Assembly: GCF_003259225.1 (NCBI RefSeq)
Contig: NZ_QHJF01000041.1
Location: 1-35,481, forward strand
DNA from: Marinomonas arctica
GTDB lineage: Bacteria; Pseudomonadota; Gammaproteobacteria; Pseudomonadales; Marinomonadaceae
Length of the DNA: 35,481 bases
Reading direction: 5' to 3'
Shown here: positions 26,353-35,481 of the stretch, piece after piece
Layout of the letters: the number at the start of each line of letters is the position of its first letter
Position numbering within the stretch: position 1 is the stretch's first letter
Notes under the pieces: model-generated
What the model was told of the DNA's origin: nothing
Seen by the model: only the letters and a program-made list of their open reading frames with translations
The model's database searches: none
Program-made: the position numbers and the translations under genes

Positions 26353-27897
26353 ATGTCTAAGCCAGACTTTCAGTTTGATCTAGAGGATGCGCTTAATCAG
26401 CCGCCAAAAGCCACGCTGAGGGATCCCTTTGGCTCGAAAGATGCGTCTGTCTATTTTGCTTCCGAAGAAGGCAATCAGCAATTGGCCTTACTTGAGCATT
26501 TGAGTCGCTATAGTAGCTTGTTGTCTGTGGTTCAAGGACCGCAAGGTAGCGGCAAAAGTCGCTTTTTGATGGAATTTGCCCGACATCAAGATGACACCAC
26601 TATCATTAGTCACGTGAAAGCCTCCATGCTCATGACCGCGGGGCAGCTATTGCAGGCCATATATTCGGGCTTTGCTGGCCATTTTACGCAACCCCCGAAC
26701 GAAACAACATTCGGGCCTCTGTTAAAGTTTTCTCATGATTTGGATGTAAAAGGCCAAGCGGCATTAGTGTTAATTGATAATGCTCAAGAACTTAATACCG
26801 ACGCGGTGAGTATGTTGCTTGATATGATGTCATTGGCAACGGAAAATCAGACGGTTCCTCATGTTGTGCTGTTTAGTGAGTATCCTCTGTCGCGTAACTT
26901 AGATGCTTTTCAGCGTTCTCGTTATGAGCAGTTGAGCCATTCCTTTACTCTGGCACCTTATTCTTTAGAGCAAACGCGATCCTATTTATTACATCGTGTT
27001 CGTGCGGTTGGAGGCGGAATCAATCTGCCTTTTAACGACAAGCAGATTAAGCAGATTCATCAAGAGTCTGGCGGCTATCCAGGTCGTATTAATCAGATAG
27101 CGCAAGCGATGATGGGCAATGGCAATAAAGCCATTAAATCGGGAATGAAATTTAACCTTGCGATGGGATTCCCATTGGCCCACATGGCATTGCTGTCCGT
27201 TGTGATGCTGGGGATTCTCGTTGCGGTGTTGTTTTCTGATAAGTCATCGACACCCAGTGCGACGGCAGACAGAACCACTAACGTGATTCCTTTGAGTCCG
27301 CGGCAAGGGCAATCCTCGGCTGAGACCATTGCTCGTATTGACGCCATGCAGCGTAAAATAGGTCAAGAAGGCGATGTCATTCTTCCGCCTATTCCCGAAG
27401 ATACGTCACTGCCTCCGATTAGCATGTCGAATGATGCGTCAACGAATTCACCTTCTATGTTAGCGCCCGCATTACCTACGGCGCCAATCCGTGGCGAAGC
27501 TCCTCTGGTCACCGCTACCGCGGCACCTGTTCAGACTGCGCCTGTGCCGACGGCGCCTAAAACAGAGACGGTGAGTGTAAAGCCCACACCAGACCGTTTT
27601 GATAAAACCGAGTGGTGGTTATCGCAAAGTCCCAGCCGTTATACGTTACAGCTACTAGGAACGCATAATAAAGGCACTGTACAGGATTTTATCCGCGATC
27701 AGGGCGGTGTTGATGCTTTTGGCTACTTTAAGTCGAGACACAATGGTAGAGATTGGTATGTTGTGGTGTATGGCTCTTACCGCAATCGCAGTGAAGCCAT
27801 AGCGGTTGCAGAATCTCTTCCGAAAGATATTCGTGACCTTAATCCTTGGGCACGCAGTGCTCGTGGAATTCAAGATGATATTAAGAAAGCCAAGTAG
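26353..27897 (+). CDS. damX: DamX-like protein: ExeA-type ATPase plus SPOR domain
   Basis: 514 residues. A cytoplasmic P-loop ATPase of the ExeA/GspA-like AAA type has Walker A GPQGSGKS at 62-69 and a Walker B-like ALVLIDNAQEL near 136-146. A single membrane helix lies at about 273-295. A Pro/Thr/Ala-rich periplasmic linker follows, then a C-terminal SPOR domain (about 423-505, YTLQLLGTHNKGTVQDFI...). SPOR domains bind glycan at division sites; E. coli DamX shares the slot and the SPOR end but not the full ATPase. AAGGA lies six bases before the ATG. It is last in the aroK-aroB-damX unit. A link to secretin insertion is only suggested by the ExeA-like part. Confidence 0.85.
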   Translation: MSKPDFQFDLEDALNQPPKATLRDPFGSKDASVYFASEEGNQQLALLEHLSRYSSLLSVVQGPQGSGKSRFLMEFARHQDDTTIISHVKASMLMTAGQLLQAIYSGFAGHFTQPPNETTFGPLLKFSHDLDVKGQAALVLIDNAQELNTDAVSMLLDMMSLATENQTVPHVVLFSEYPLSRNLDAFQRSRYEQLSHSFTLAPYSLEQTRSYLLHRVRAVGGGINLPFNDKQIKQIHQESGGYPGRINQIAQAMMGNGNKAIKSGMKFNLAMGFPLAHMALLSVVMLGILVAVLFSDKSSTPSATADRTTNVIPLSPRQGQSSAETIARIDAMQRKIGQEGDVILPPIPEDTSLPPISMSNDASTNSPSMLAPALPTAPIRGEAPLVTATAAPVQTAPVPTAPKTETVSVKPTPDRFDKTEWWLSQSPSRYTLQLLGTHNKGTVQDFIRDQGGVDAFGYFKSRHNGRDWYVVVYGSYRNRSEAIAVAESLPKDIRDLNPWARSARGIQDDIKKAK

Positions 27898-28342
27898 TAT
27901 TAGCGATTTGTGTTTTTTTTATTGAGAATGCCGCATTTTCTTCTGATGACAGTACAGAAAACCTCATCAATCCCCCTTTTTGTGAGGCTTTTGTATAGTA
28001 ACCCCCTTAATTTAGTAAAAATCACTGTAATTCTCTGAAAAACATCAATGAACAGTGGAATTTTCTGTTTGGAAAAACTCCAGCCATAGATAATTCTCTA
28101 AGTCCGCATTATTTGCCGCTAAACCCCCTATAAAAAACGCCAAAATAACATAAAGCAGGCTTGTGCTCGTTTGAGTAGTGCTCGGTGTCAGGGTAGTATG
28201 ATCGTCCATTTGGGTGGTATTTTGGGTAGATGATAGTCATTCTCGAAGTGAGTGAGTTTATACTTGCGATTTTTAACCCAGCCATCTGATCGTCGAATTT
28301 ATCTAATAATTATTTTTACGTTTTAACTGTGGGAGTTGGTGT
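27898..28342 (+). other. Non-coding region between damX and gltB
   Basis: 445 bases without a credible reading frame. A weak terminator-like pair CCTCA (27962-27966) / TGAGG (27983-27987) followed by CTTTT may end the damX transcript. The stretch after it is AT-rich. A promoter candidate at 28171-28199 leaves a gltB leader of about 135 bases. I recognised no riboswitch or binding-site consensus. Confidence 0.5.
28171..28199 (+). promoter_or_regulatory. Candidate promoter of gltBD
   Basis: TTGAGT (28171-28176) and TAGTAT (28194-28199) are spaced exactly 17 bases. The match is moderate, but it is the best in the 445-base gap. Confidence 0.4.
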
Positions 28343-31300
28343 ATGAATGCAGGCCTTTATCGTCCTGGCGAGTTCAAAGACAACTGTGGCTTTGGCTTAA
28401 TTGCGCATATGGAAGGCAATACAAGCCACGAATTGCTCAAGACCGCCATTGAGTCTTTGACATGTATGACACACCGTGGCGGCATTGCTGCCGATGGCAA
28501 AACGGGTGATGGTTGTGGTCTTCTTATTCAAAAGCCTGACCTATTTTTACGTGGTGAAGCCCACGCTTTATTCAATCACACCTTGTCTGATCTTTATGGT
28601 ATCGGCATGGTGTTCCTTGACCAAGATGACGCGCTTGCTCGTGAGCAACGTGAAACCTTATCGAAAAAGCTTACCGATGAAGGTTTGAACGTCGTCGGTT
28701 GGCGTGAAGTGCCGATCGATGCGTCTTGTTTAGGTGTTATCGCGATGGATTGCTTGCCGCGTATCGAGCAAGTATTTGTTGATAGCAACCGTATGGATGC
28801 TCGTACTTTCGCAACCCGTTTGTTTGTGGCTCGTCGTCAAACAGAGATTGCTTTAGCGCAGTACGAAAACTTCTACATCTGTTCTTTGTCCGACAAAGTG
28901 TTGGCGTACAAGGGTTTGATGATGCCAGTGGATTTGCCTTTCTTTTATAAAGACTTAGGCAATGAAAAAATGCAAACCGCGATTTGTGTTTTCCACCAAC
29001 GTTTCTCTACTAATACCTTGCCTAAGTGGCCATTGGCGCAACCTTTCCGTATGTTGGCGCACAACGGTGAAATCAATACTATTGAAGGTAACCGTAATTG
29101 GGCTTTGGCTCGTAGCAGCAAGCTACGTACGCCGCTGATCCCTGAATTACAAGATCTTCAACCTATTGTGAACTTAACCGGTTCTGACTCGTCTTCCATG
29201 GATAACATGTTGGAAGTCTTGGTGACTGGTGGCGTGGATATTTTCCGTGCGGCACGTTTGATCATTCCACCGGCGTGGCAGAACGTAGAAAACATGGATC
29301 CAGAGTTGCGTGCTTTTTATCAGTACAACTCCATGCACATGGATCCGTGGGACGGCCCAGCGGGCTTAGTAATGACCGATGGTCGTCACGCTATTTGTAT
29401 GCTTGACCGTAACGGTTTGCGTCCTGCTCGTTGGGTCGTGACGAAAAACGGCTTTATTACACTGGCTTCTGAAGTGGGCACATATGGCTACAAATCAGAA
29501 GATGTTGTGTCGAAAGGCCGTGTAGGTCCTGGCCAAATGCTGGTGATCGATACACAAAATGGCAAAGTATTGCACACGGATGACATCGACAATCGTCTTA
29601 AGTCTATGCACCCATATAAAAAATGGTTGAAGCAGGAAGCCATTCGTATCGAATCTTTGTTGGAAGAATCGTCTCTTGAGTTCGTTCCTTTTACCAAAGA
29701 AGAAATGCTGACGTATCAGAAAATGTTCCAAGTCTCTTATGAAGAGCGTGAGCAAATTTTCCGTCCATTAGCAGAAAGCGGTCATGAAGCTGTTGGCTCT
29801 ATGGGTGATGACACGCCAATGGCGGTGATGTCCAGTCAGACTCGTCCTGTGACAGATTACTTCCGTCAGAAGTTTGCCCAAGTGACGAACCCACCTATCG
29901 ATCCGCTGCGCGAATCTGTGGTGATGTCGCTAGAAACGTGTATTGGTGTAGAGCGTAACCTGTTTGAAGAAACGCCAAAACACGCAAACCGTATTATCTT
30001 GTCTTCGCCTATCTTATCGGCTCGTAAATACAGTCGTTTATTGGCATTAGATGACCACCGTTTCCGTTTGGTTCGTTTAAACACCAATTACAATCCAGAA
30101 GAAGTGTCTCTTGAGCAAGCGATTAAAGACTTGCAATTGAAGGCGGCAGACGTGGTTCGTAATGGTGCTGTGATTGTGGTATTGACCGACCGTGAGATCG
30201 TGAAAGGCCATCTACCTATTCCTTCGCCTATGGCCGTTGGTGCGGTGCATCATTATTTGTCTAAGCAAGGTCTACGCTGTGATTCTAACATTATTGCCGA
30301 CACAGGCTTTGCTCGTGACCCTCATCAATTTGCGGTGTTATTAGGCTTTGGTGCGACAGCAGTTTACCCATATCTTTCTTATCGTTTGATTAACGACATG
30401 ATTGATAAAGGCGAAGTCTTGGGTGACCCCATTGCTTGTCACGTGAAATACCGTAAAGGCATTAACAAAGGTTTGATGAAGATTATCTCTAAAATGGGGA
30501 TTTCTACCATTGCCTCTTACCGTGGCGCGCAGTTGTTTGAAGCCGTTGGTTTGGACACGAAAGTGGTCGATCTTTGTTTCAAAGGCGTTGCCAGCCGGAT
30601 TAAAGGCGCTCGCTTTGAAGATTTCCAACAAGATCAACAAACGATTGCCAATAACGCTTGGAAATTGCGCAAACCGATTCAGCAAGGTGGTTATTTAAAA
30701 TACGTACATGATGCGGAATACCATGCCTTTAACCCTGATGTGGTGCGTAACTTGCAAACAGCGGTGGGCAGTGGTCGTTTCGAGGACTTCACTAAATACA
30801 CTGAGCTGGTGAATAATCGTCCTGCTTCTATGTTACGTGATTTGTTTGCGTTATCGGATAAAGCAAAAGCGATTCCATTAGACAGCGTTGAGTCCATCGA
30901 AGAGATTTTGCCTCGTTTTGATTCCGCGGGTATGTCTTTGGGTGCCTTGTCACCAGAAGCACATGAAGCACTCGCGCAAGCGATGAACGAATTGGGCTGT
31001 CGCTCTAACTCTGGTGAGGGTGGTGAAGACCCAGCTCGTCACGGTACGGAGCGTCGCTCTAAAATCAAGCAAATCGCCTCTGGTCGTTTTGGTGTGACAC
31101 CAGAATATTTGGTCAACGCGGAAGTGCTACAGATTAAAGTGGCGCAAGGTGCGAAACCGGGTGAAGGTGGTCAGTTACCAGGCGGAAAAGTGAACGGCTT
31201 AATTGCTCGTCTACGTTATGCCGTACCGGGTGTGACCTTGATTTCACCACCGCCACATCACGATATTTATTCTATCGAGGATTTGGCTCAGCTGATTTTC

Positions 31301-32794
31301 GACTTGAAACAAGTGAATCCAGATGCGCTAATTTCTGTGAAATTGGTTTCTGAACCGGGTGTGGGTACGATTGCCGCTGGTGTCGCGAAAGCTTACGCGG
31401 ATTTGATCACCATCTCTGGTTACGACGGTGGTACGGCGGCATCGCCCATTACCTCTATTCGTCATGCGGGCTCACCATGGGAACTAGGTTTAGCAGAAGC
31501 GCAACAAGCGCTTCGTTCTAACGACCTACGTGGCAAAATTCGCCTGCAAACAGACGGTGGTTTAAAAACCGGTCTGGATGTGGTGAAAGCGGCGATTCTA
31601 GGGGCAGAAAGCTTTGGTTTTGGTACCACGCCAATGGTGGCGATGGGCTGTAAATTCCTGCGTATCTGTCACTTGAACAACTGTGCGACGGGTGTGGCAA
31701 CACAGGACCAAGGTTTGCGTGATGATCATTTTATCGGCACGGTCGATATGATTAAAAACTTCTTCCGCTTTATGGCTGAAGATACACGCTTATGGTTGGC
31801 GAAGCTGGGTGTGGCAAGTCTGCAAGACTTGATTGGTCGTACCGATCTGTTAACCATTTTACCTGGTGAAACCGATAAGCAACGCAATTTAGACCTATCA
31901 CCTATTTTGAAAAACGATGCGATTCCAGCGGACAAAGCACAATATTGTGTGACGCCTTTTAACCCACCACACGATAAAGGCCTCTTGGCATTAAAAATGT
32001 GGGATACGGTGAAAGACGTGGTTGAAGAAAAAGAAGGCGGTGAGTTTTCTTTTGATGTTACTAACTGTGACCGTTCGATCGGCGCACGTTTGTCTGGTGA
32101 GATTGCTAAGCGTTATGGCAACCAAGGTATGTCTGATACGCCGATTACCTTGAAATTGACTGGTACAGCAGGTCAAAGTTTTGGGGTATGGAACGCGGGT
32201 GGTTTGCATATGTACCTAGAAGGTGATGCTAACGATTACGTGGGTAAAGGTATGACGGGCGGCAAGTTGGTGATTCGTTCTCCGAAAGGCTCGATTTTCA
32301 AATCGCAACATTCCGCCATTATTGGTAACACTTGTTTGTATGGCGCGACGGGCGGTAAATTGTTTGCAGCGGGTACGGCGGGTGAGCGTTTCGCTGTGCG
32401 TAACTCCGGTGCCTATACTGTTATTGAAGGCGCAGGCGATCACTGCTGTGAGTACATGACTGGCGGTATGGTCACGGTACTTGGCAATACAGGTTATAAC
32501 TTTGGTGCGGGTATGACAGGCGGTTTTGCTTATGTACTCGATTTAGACCGTACCTTCGTGGATAAATACAACCACGAGTTGGTGGAAATTCACCGCATCG
32601 GTACGGAGTTGACGGAAGAATATCGTTCACACCTTCGCTCTGTGATCGAAGAATACGTCCGAGAAACTGACAGCGAATGGGGCCATGAGATCTTAGAAAA
32701 CTTCTATGACTACATTGGTAAGTTCTGGCTAGTCAAACCAAAAGCCGCCAGTTTAGGCGCGCTGTTGGCAAACACTCGTCAACGTCCGGAATAA
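28343..32794 (+). CDS. gltB: Glutamate synthase (NADPH) large subunit
   Basis: Alpha subunit of GOGAT, which makes two glutamates from glutamine and 2-oxoglutarate. Of 1483 residues, a 14-residue propeptide is followed by nucleophile C15 ([11 protein letters not shown]) of the glutaminase domain, which processing exposes. A central domain follows, then the FMN synthase domain with [13 protein letters not shown]. The 3Fe-4S cluster cysteines are C1103, C1109 and C1114 (spacing C-x5-C-x4-C). A C-terminal beta-helix of Gly-rich repeats ([37 protein letters not shown]) closes the protein. GGGAG lies before the ATG. gltD follows after 123 bases with a hairpin between. Confidence 0.98.
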   Translation: MNAGLYRPGEFKDNCGFGLIAHMEGNTSHELLKTAIESLTCMTHRGGIAADGKTGDGCGLLIQKPDLFLRGEAHALFNHTLSDLYGIGMVFLDQDDALAREQRETLSKKLTDEGLNVVGWREVPIDASCLGVIAMDCLPRIEQVFVDSNRMDARTFATRLFVARRQTEIALAQYENFYICSLSDKVLAYKGLMMPVDLPFFYKDLGNEKMQTAICVFHQRFSTNTLPKWPLAQPFRMLAHNGEINTIEGNRNWALARSSKLRTPLIPELQDLQPIVNLTGSDSSSMDNMLEVLVTGGVDIFRAARLIIPPAWQNVENMDPELRAFYQYNSMHMDPWDGPAGLVMTDGRHAICMLDRNGLRPARWVVTKNGFITLASEVGTYGYKSEDVVSKGRVGPGQMLVIDTQNGKVLHTDDIDNRLKSMHPYKKWLKQEAIRIESLLEESSLEFVPFTKEEMLTYQKMFQVSYEEREQIFRPLAESGHEAVGSMGDDTPMAVMSSQTRPVTDYFRQKFAQVTNPPIDPLRESVVMSLETCIGVERNLFEETPKHANRIILSSPILSARKYSRLLALDDHRFRLVRLNTNYNPEEVSLEQAIKDLQLKAADVVRNGAVIVVLTDREIVKGHLPIPSPMAVGAVHHYLSKQGLRCDSNIIADTGFARDPHQFAVLLGFGATAVYPYLSYRLINDMIDKGEVLGDPIACHVKYRKGINKGLMKIISKMGISTIASYRGAQLFEAVGLDTKVVDLCFKGVASRIKGARFEDFQQDQQTIANNAWKLRKPIQQGGYLKYVHDAEYHAFNPDVVRNLQTAVGSGRFEDFTKYTELVNNRPASMLRDLFALSDKAKAIPLDSVESIEEILPRFDSAGMSLGALSPEAHEALAQAMNELGCRSNSGEGGEDPARHGTERRSKIKQIASGRFGVTPEYLVNAEVLQIKVAQGAKPGEGGQLPGGKVNGLIARLRYAVPGVTLISPPPHHDIYSIEDLAQLIFDLKQVNPDALISVKLVSEPGVGTIAAGVAKAYADLITISGYDGGTAASPITSIRHAGSPWELGLAEAQQALRSNDLRGKIRLQTDGGLKTGLDVVKAAILGAESFGFGTTPMVAMGCKFLRICHLNNCATGVATQDQGLRDDHFIGTVDMIKNFFRFMAEDTRLWLAKLGVASLQDLIGRTDLLTILPGETDKQRNLDLSPILKNDAIPADKAQYCVTPFNPPHDKGLLALKMWDTVKDVVEEKEGGEFSFDVTNCDRSIGARLSGEIAKRYGNQGMSDTPITLKLTGTAGQSFGVWNAGGLHMYLEGDANDYVGKGMTGGKLVIRSPKGSIFKSQHSAIIGNTCLYGATGGKLFAAGTAGERFAVRNSGAYTVIEGAGDHCCEYMTGGMVTVLGNTGYNFGAGMTGGFAYVLDLDRTFVDKYNHELVEIHRIGTELTEEYRSHLRSVIEEYVRETDSEWGHEILENFYDYIGKFWLVKPKAASLGALLANTRQRPE

Positions 32795-32808
32795 AACACG
32801 CTGTTGTG

Positions 32809-32845
32809 GCGCTTGGCTTGACGAATAAAACGTTGAGCCAAGCGC
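32809..32845 (+). promoter_or_regulatory. Intercistronic hairpin between gltB and gltD
   Basis: 10-bp stem GCGCTTGGCT (32809-32818) / AGCCAAGCGC (32836-32845) around a 17-base loop with an inner ACG/CGT pair. No T-run follows. It may stabilise the gltB message end or reduce gltD read-through, helping set the subunit ratio. Confidence 0.55.
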
Positions 32846-32911
32846 TGTGAATGAATCAGTCTGACCCATTTGAGAGAAGTGCCGCTTGTTATCAGGCGGC
32901 CAAGGAGATAG

Positions 32912-34339
<1,428 letters not shown>

Positions 34340-34389
34340 GCTTTTTGGGTGGCGTTGATAAAATCAGCCACTGATGACATCGAAGAGAA

Positions 34390-34430
34390 CAAAACGCCAA
34401 TCAGAGACATCTGGTTGGCGTTTTGTTTTG
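34390..34430 (+). terminator. Rho-independent terminator of gltBD
   Basis: 11-bp perfect stem CAAAACGCCAA (34390-34400) / TTGGCGTTTTG (34415-34425). It extends inwards through a T-G wobble and CAGA/TCTG to a GACA loop, followed by TTTTG. Confidence 0.9.
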
Positions 34431-34509
34431 TTGGTTTGTCAGGAAAAAAGGATCTAAATTCCAATTGCCTGCGTATGAATAAAATCCATCCACAGCGACA
34501 GGCTCATTT

Positions 34510-34683
34510 ATGTTTTCTTTTCTTAAGTCCGACCCGATTAAAAAACTCGATAAAGAATATGGCGAGCTGCTAGAAAAAGCCATGCAAGCTCAACGCGGCG
34601 GCGACATCAGACTCTATTCAGAGCTGACAGAGAAGGCCGAAGCAGTGAAAGTGAAGCTGGATGACATGAAAGCTAACAGTTAA
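34510..34683 (+). CDS. Small DUF6435 (Lacal_2735-like) protein
   Basis: 57 residues. It starts MFSFLKSDPIKKLDKEYGEL and continues with the family's typical AMQAQRGGDIRLYSELTEKAE. A short N-terminal hydrophobic/basic stretch is followed by two amphipathic, strongly charged helices, likely a helical hairpin. The ribosome-binding site is weak (ACAGG about nine bases upstream). The pattern matches small proteins I recall as DUF6435, found across marine Gammaproteobacteria and Bacteroidetes; the function is unknown. It lies between the gltBD terminator and the higBA promoter and is probably its own unit. Confidence 0.75.
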   Translation: MFSFLKSDPIKKLDKEYGELLEKAMQAQRGGDIRLYSELTEKAEAVKVKLDDMKANS

Positions 34684-34701
34684 AGCTTTCATTAATAATA
34701 T

Positions 34702-34729
34702 TTGGCTATCTTAATCCCGAAGTTATATT
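34702..34729 (+). promoter_or_regulatory. Candidate higBA promoter
   Basis: TTGGCT (34702-34707) and TATATT (34724-34729) are spaced 16 bases. Transcription would start near 34736, just before the palindrome at 34745-34771. Confidence 0.5.
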
Positions 34730-34744
34730 AAAAAACCAATTTCC

Positions 34745-34772
34745 AAACCGTAACCTTTTAGGTTACGGTTTT
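34745..34772 (+). promoter_or_regulatory. 11-bp palindrome before higB: hairpin, operator or terminator
   Basis: AAACCGTAACC (34745-34755) and GGTTACGGTTT (34761-34771) form a perfect inverted repeat with loop TTTTA, ending five bases before the higB ATG. In RNA it would cover the only AGG near the start. In DNA the TAACC-N5-GGTTA core looks like a dimeric HTH repressor site. It could also end the upstream small-protein transcript (TTTTG follows). Confidence 0.65.
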
Positions 34773-34776
34773 GTGT

Positions 34777-35055
34777 ATGATTAAAACTTTCAAACACAAA
34801 GGCCTTGAACGTTTTTACAAAACGGGAAGCACGGCAGGAATTCAAGCTAAGCACAAGAATCGCTTAAAGTTGATTCTTTCAAACCTTGATCAAGCTGAAA
34901 ATATTGATGATATGGACCTTCCTGGTTTGAGACTTCATACGCTCTCTGGCAATCGGGATGGAATTTGGTCTGTCATGGTGAATGGCAACTGGCGAGTAAC
35001 CTTTCGGTTTGATGGCCGAGATGCTGAAATTGTGAACTACGAGGATTATCACTAA
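34777..35055 (+). CDS. higB: HigB-type toxin (RelE superfamily)
   Basis: A 92-residue type II toxin, an endoribonuclease that cleaves mRNA on the ribosome. The HigB/GraT pattern is clear: [23 protein letters not shown] at the start, [31 protein letters not shown] in the middle and NYEDYH at the end. The ATG at 34777 gives the usual family N-terminus; no Shine-Dalgarno is free of the upstream palindrome. The toxin gene comes first and overlaps the antitoxin start (TAATG), the typical hig order. Whether it is active cannot be told. Confidence 0.93.
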   Translation: MIKTFKHKGLERFYKTGSTAGIQAKHKNRLKLILSNLDQAENIDDMDLPGLRLHTLSGNRDGIWSVMVNGNWRVTFRFDGRDAEIVNYEDYH

Positions 35056-35351
35056 TGAGTATGCATAGCCCCGCTCATCCGGGCGAGATCTTAAAAGAGC
35101 TCATTATTGAGCCAATGGCGTTAACCATAACGGATGTTTCTGCACATCTTAATGTCAGCAGGAAAACCCTATCTAAGGTGTTAAATGGCAGAGGGGCGAT
35201 TACCCCAGAAATGGCATTGCGACTCGAGCTGGCTTTCAAGAAGCCCTCTGCAGATCATTGGCTTAGGTTGCAAAATGCTTATGATTTGTGGGCTGTTAGA
35301 GAGCATAAGATTGCGTTGAATGTTCAGCCTTATGAACTGCAATATGCGTGA
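35055..35351 (+). CDS. higA: HigA-type antitoxin (HTH, XRE family)
   Basis: A 98-residue antitoxin and autorepressor. The HigA/VapI start [21 protein letters not shown] is followed by a helix-turn-helix ([37 protein letters not shown], about residues 25-61) and a C-terminal segment [20 protein letters not shown], which is conserved in the family. The start ATG overlaps the toxin stop by one base; an ATG six bases on is an alternative. Its probable operator is the palindrome at 34745-34771. A strong terminator follows. Confidence 0.94.
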   Translation: MSMHSPAHPGEILKELIIEPMALTITDVSAHLNVSRKTLSKVLNGRGAITPEMALRLELAFKKPSADHWLRLQNAYDLWAVREHKIALNVQPYELQYA

Positions 35352-35383
35352 GCTAGCACTAGGTTTGCATAGCTAGATTCAAT

Positions 35384-35421
35384 AAAAAACGCGGTGTCAT
35401 CGGTATGACACCGCGTTTTTT
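35384..35421. terminator. Strong terminator after higBA
   Basis: 17-bp perfect stem (35384-35400 / 35405-35421) with core CGCGGTGTCAT and loop CGGT. A-runs and T-runs flank it, so it can act on both strands. Confidence 0.92.
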
Positions 35422-35422
35422 G

Positions 35423-35481
35423 TTTGCCCAGCGAAGCTGGCAAACCCGTCAGGTTGAAAGAAACCTGTCTCACCCCGACTG
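35423..35481. repeat. Hairpin-rich sequence at window end
   Basis: Two adjacent imperfect palindromes: TTTGCCCAGC / GCTGGCAAA (35423-35444, one bulged base) and CAGGTT / AACCTG (about 35451-35468). CTCACCCCGAC follows. It may be the edge of an extragenic repeat element that is cut off by the window. Confidence 0.3.

Noticed and set aside
34349..34573. 74-codon frame after gltD
   Set aside because: It runs through the gltBD terminator and overlaps the better-supported 57-residue gene in another frame.

Overview
The window reads as a chromosomal core segment of a gammaproteobacterium. Gene order from priA to gltD (priA-ftsN-hslVU-DUF971 on one side, rpmE-nuclease-maeB-mrcA-pil genes-aroK-aroB-damX-gltB-gltD on the other) closely follows the arrangement known from Pseudomonas. 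Base composition is lower in GC than Pseudomonas, and ubiJ, the zntB-type transporter and higBA fit a marine Oceanospirillales member such as Marinomonas. The genus is inference from memory of gene order and protein style, not a search result. No prophage, CRISPR array, rRNA or tRNA gene was seen.

Layout. 1-384: non-coding, with degenerate REP-like sequence. 385-3901: wrbA (+), fbp (-), a zntB-like transporter (+) and rpiA (-), with hairpin terminators between convergent pairs. 4196-9616: ilvA, argS, ansA and a DMT permease, all (+). 9629-15732: a (-) strand run transcribed priA, ftsN-like, hslV, hslU, DUF971, ubiJ, with a near-perfect sigma-32 promoter in front of hslV. 16001-19135: rpmE, a secreted nuclease, maeB and a LOG-family gene (+). 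19198-21642: mrcA (-), divergent from a (+) operon of three pilus/secretin genes, aroK, aroB and a damX-like gene. 28343-34339: gltB and gltD. 34510-35351: a 57-residue small protein and a higB-higA toxin-antitoxin pair, closed by a strong terminator.

How the genes work together. fbp, rpiA and maeB serve gluconeogenesis, the pentose phosphate pathway and NADPH supply. gltBD uses that NADPH for glutamate synthesis. ilvA, aroK and aroB feed amino acid synthesis. mrcA, ftsN and damX concern peptidoglycan and division. hslVU is heat-shock proteolysis.

The most unusual part is 21802-24623, where the usual five genes pilM-N-O-P-Q (hofMNOPQ/comABCDE) appear compressed into three: a PilM-PilN-like fusion with GspL-like topology, a PilO-PilP-like fusion, and a short secretin lacking AMIN domains. 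The locus stays in its ancestral slot between mrcA and aroK. A second oddity is that the strong intrinsic terminator after rpmE lies inside the signal-peptide codons of the following nuclease gene.
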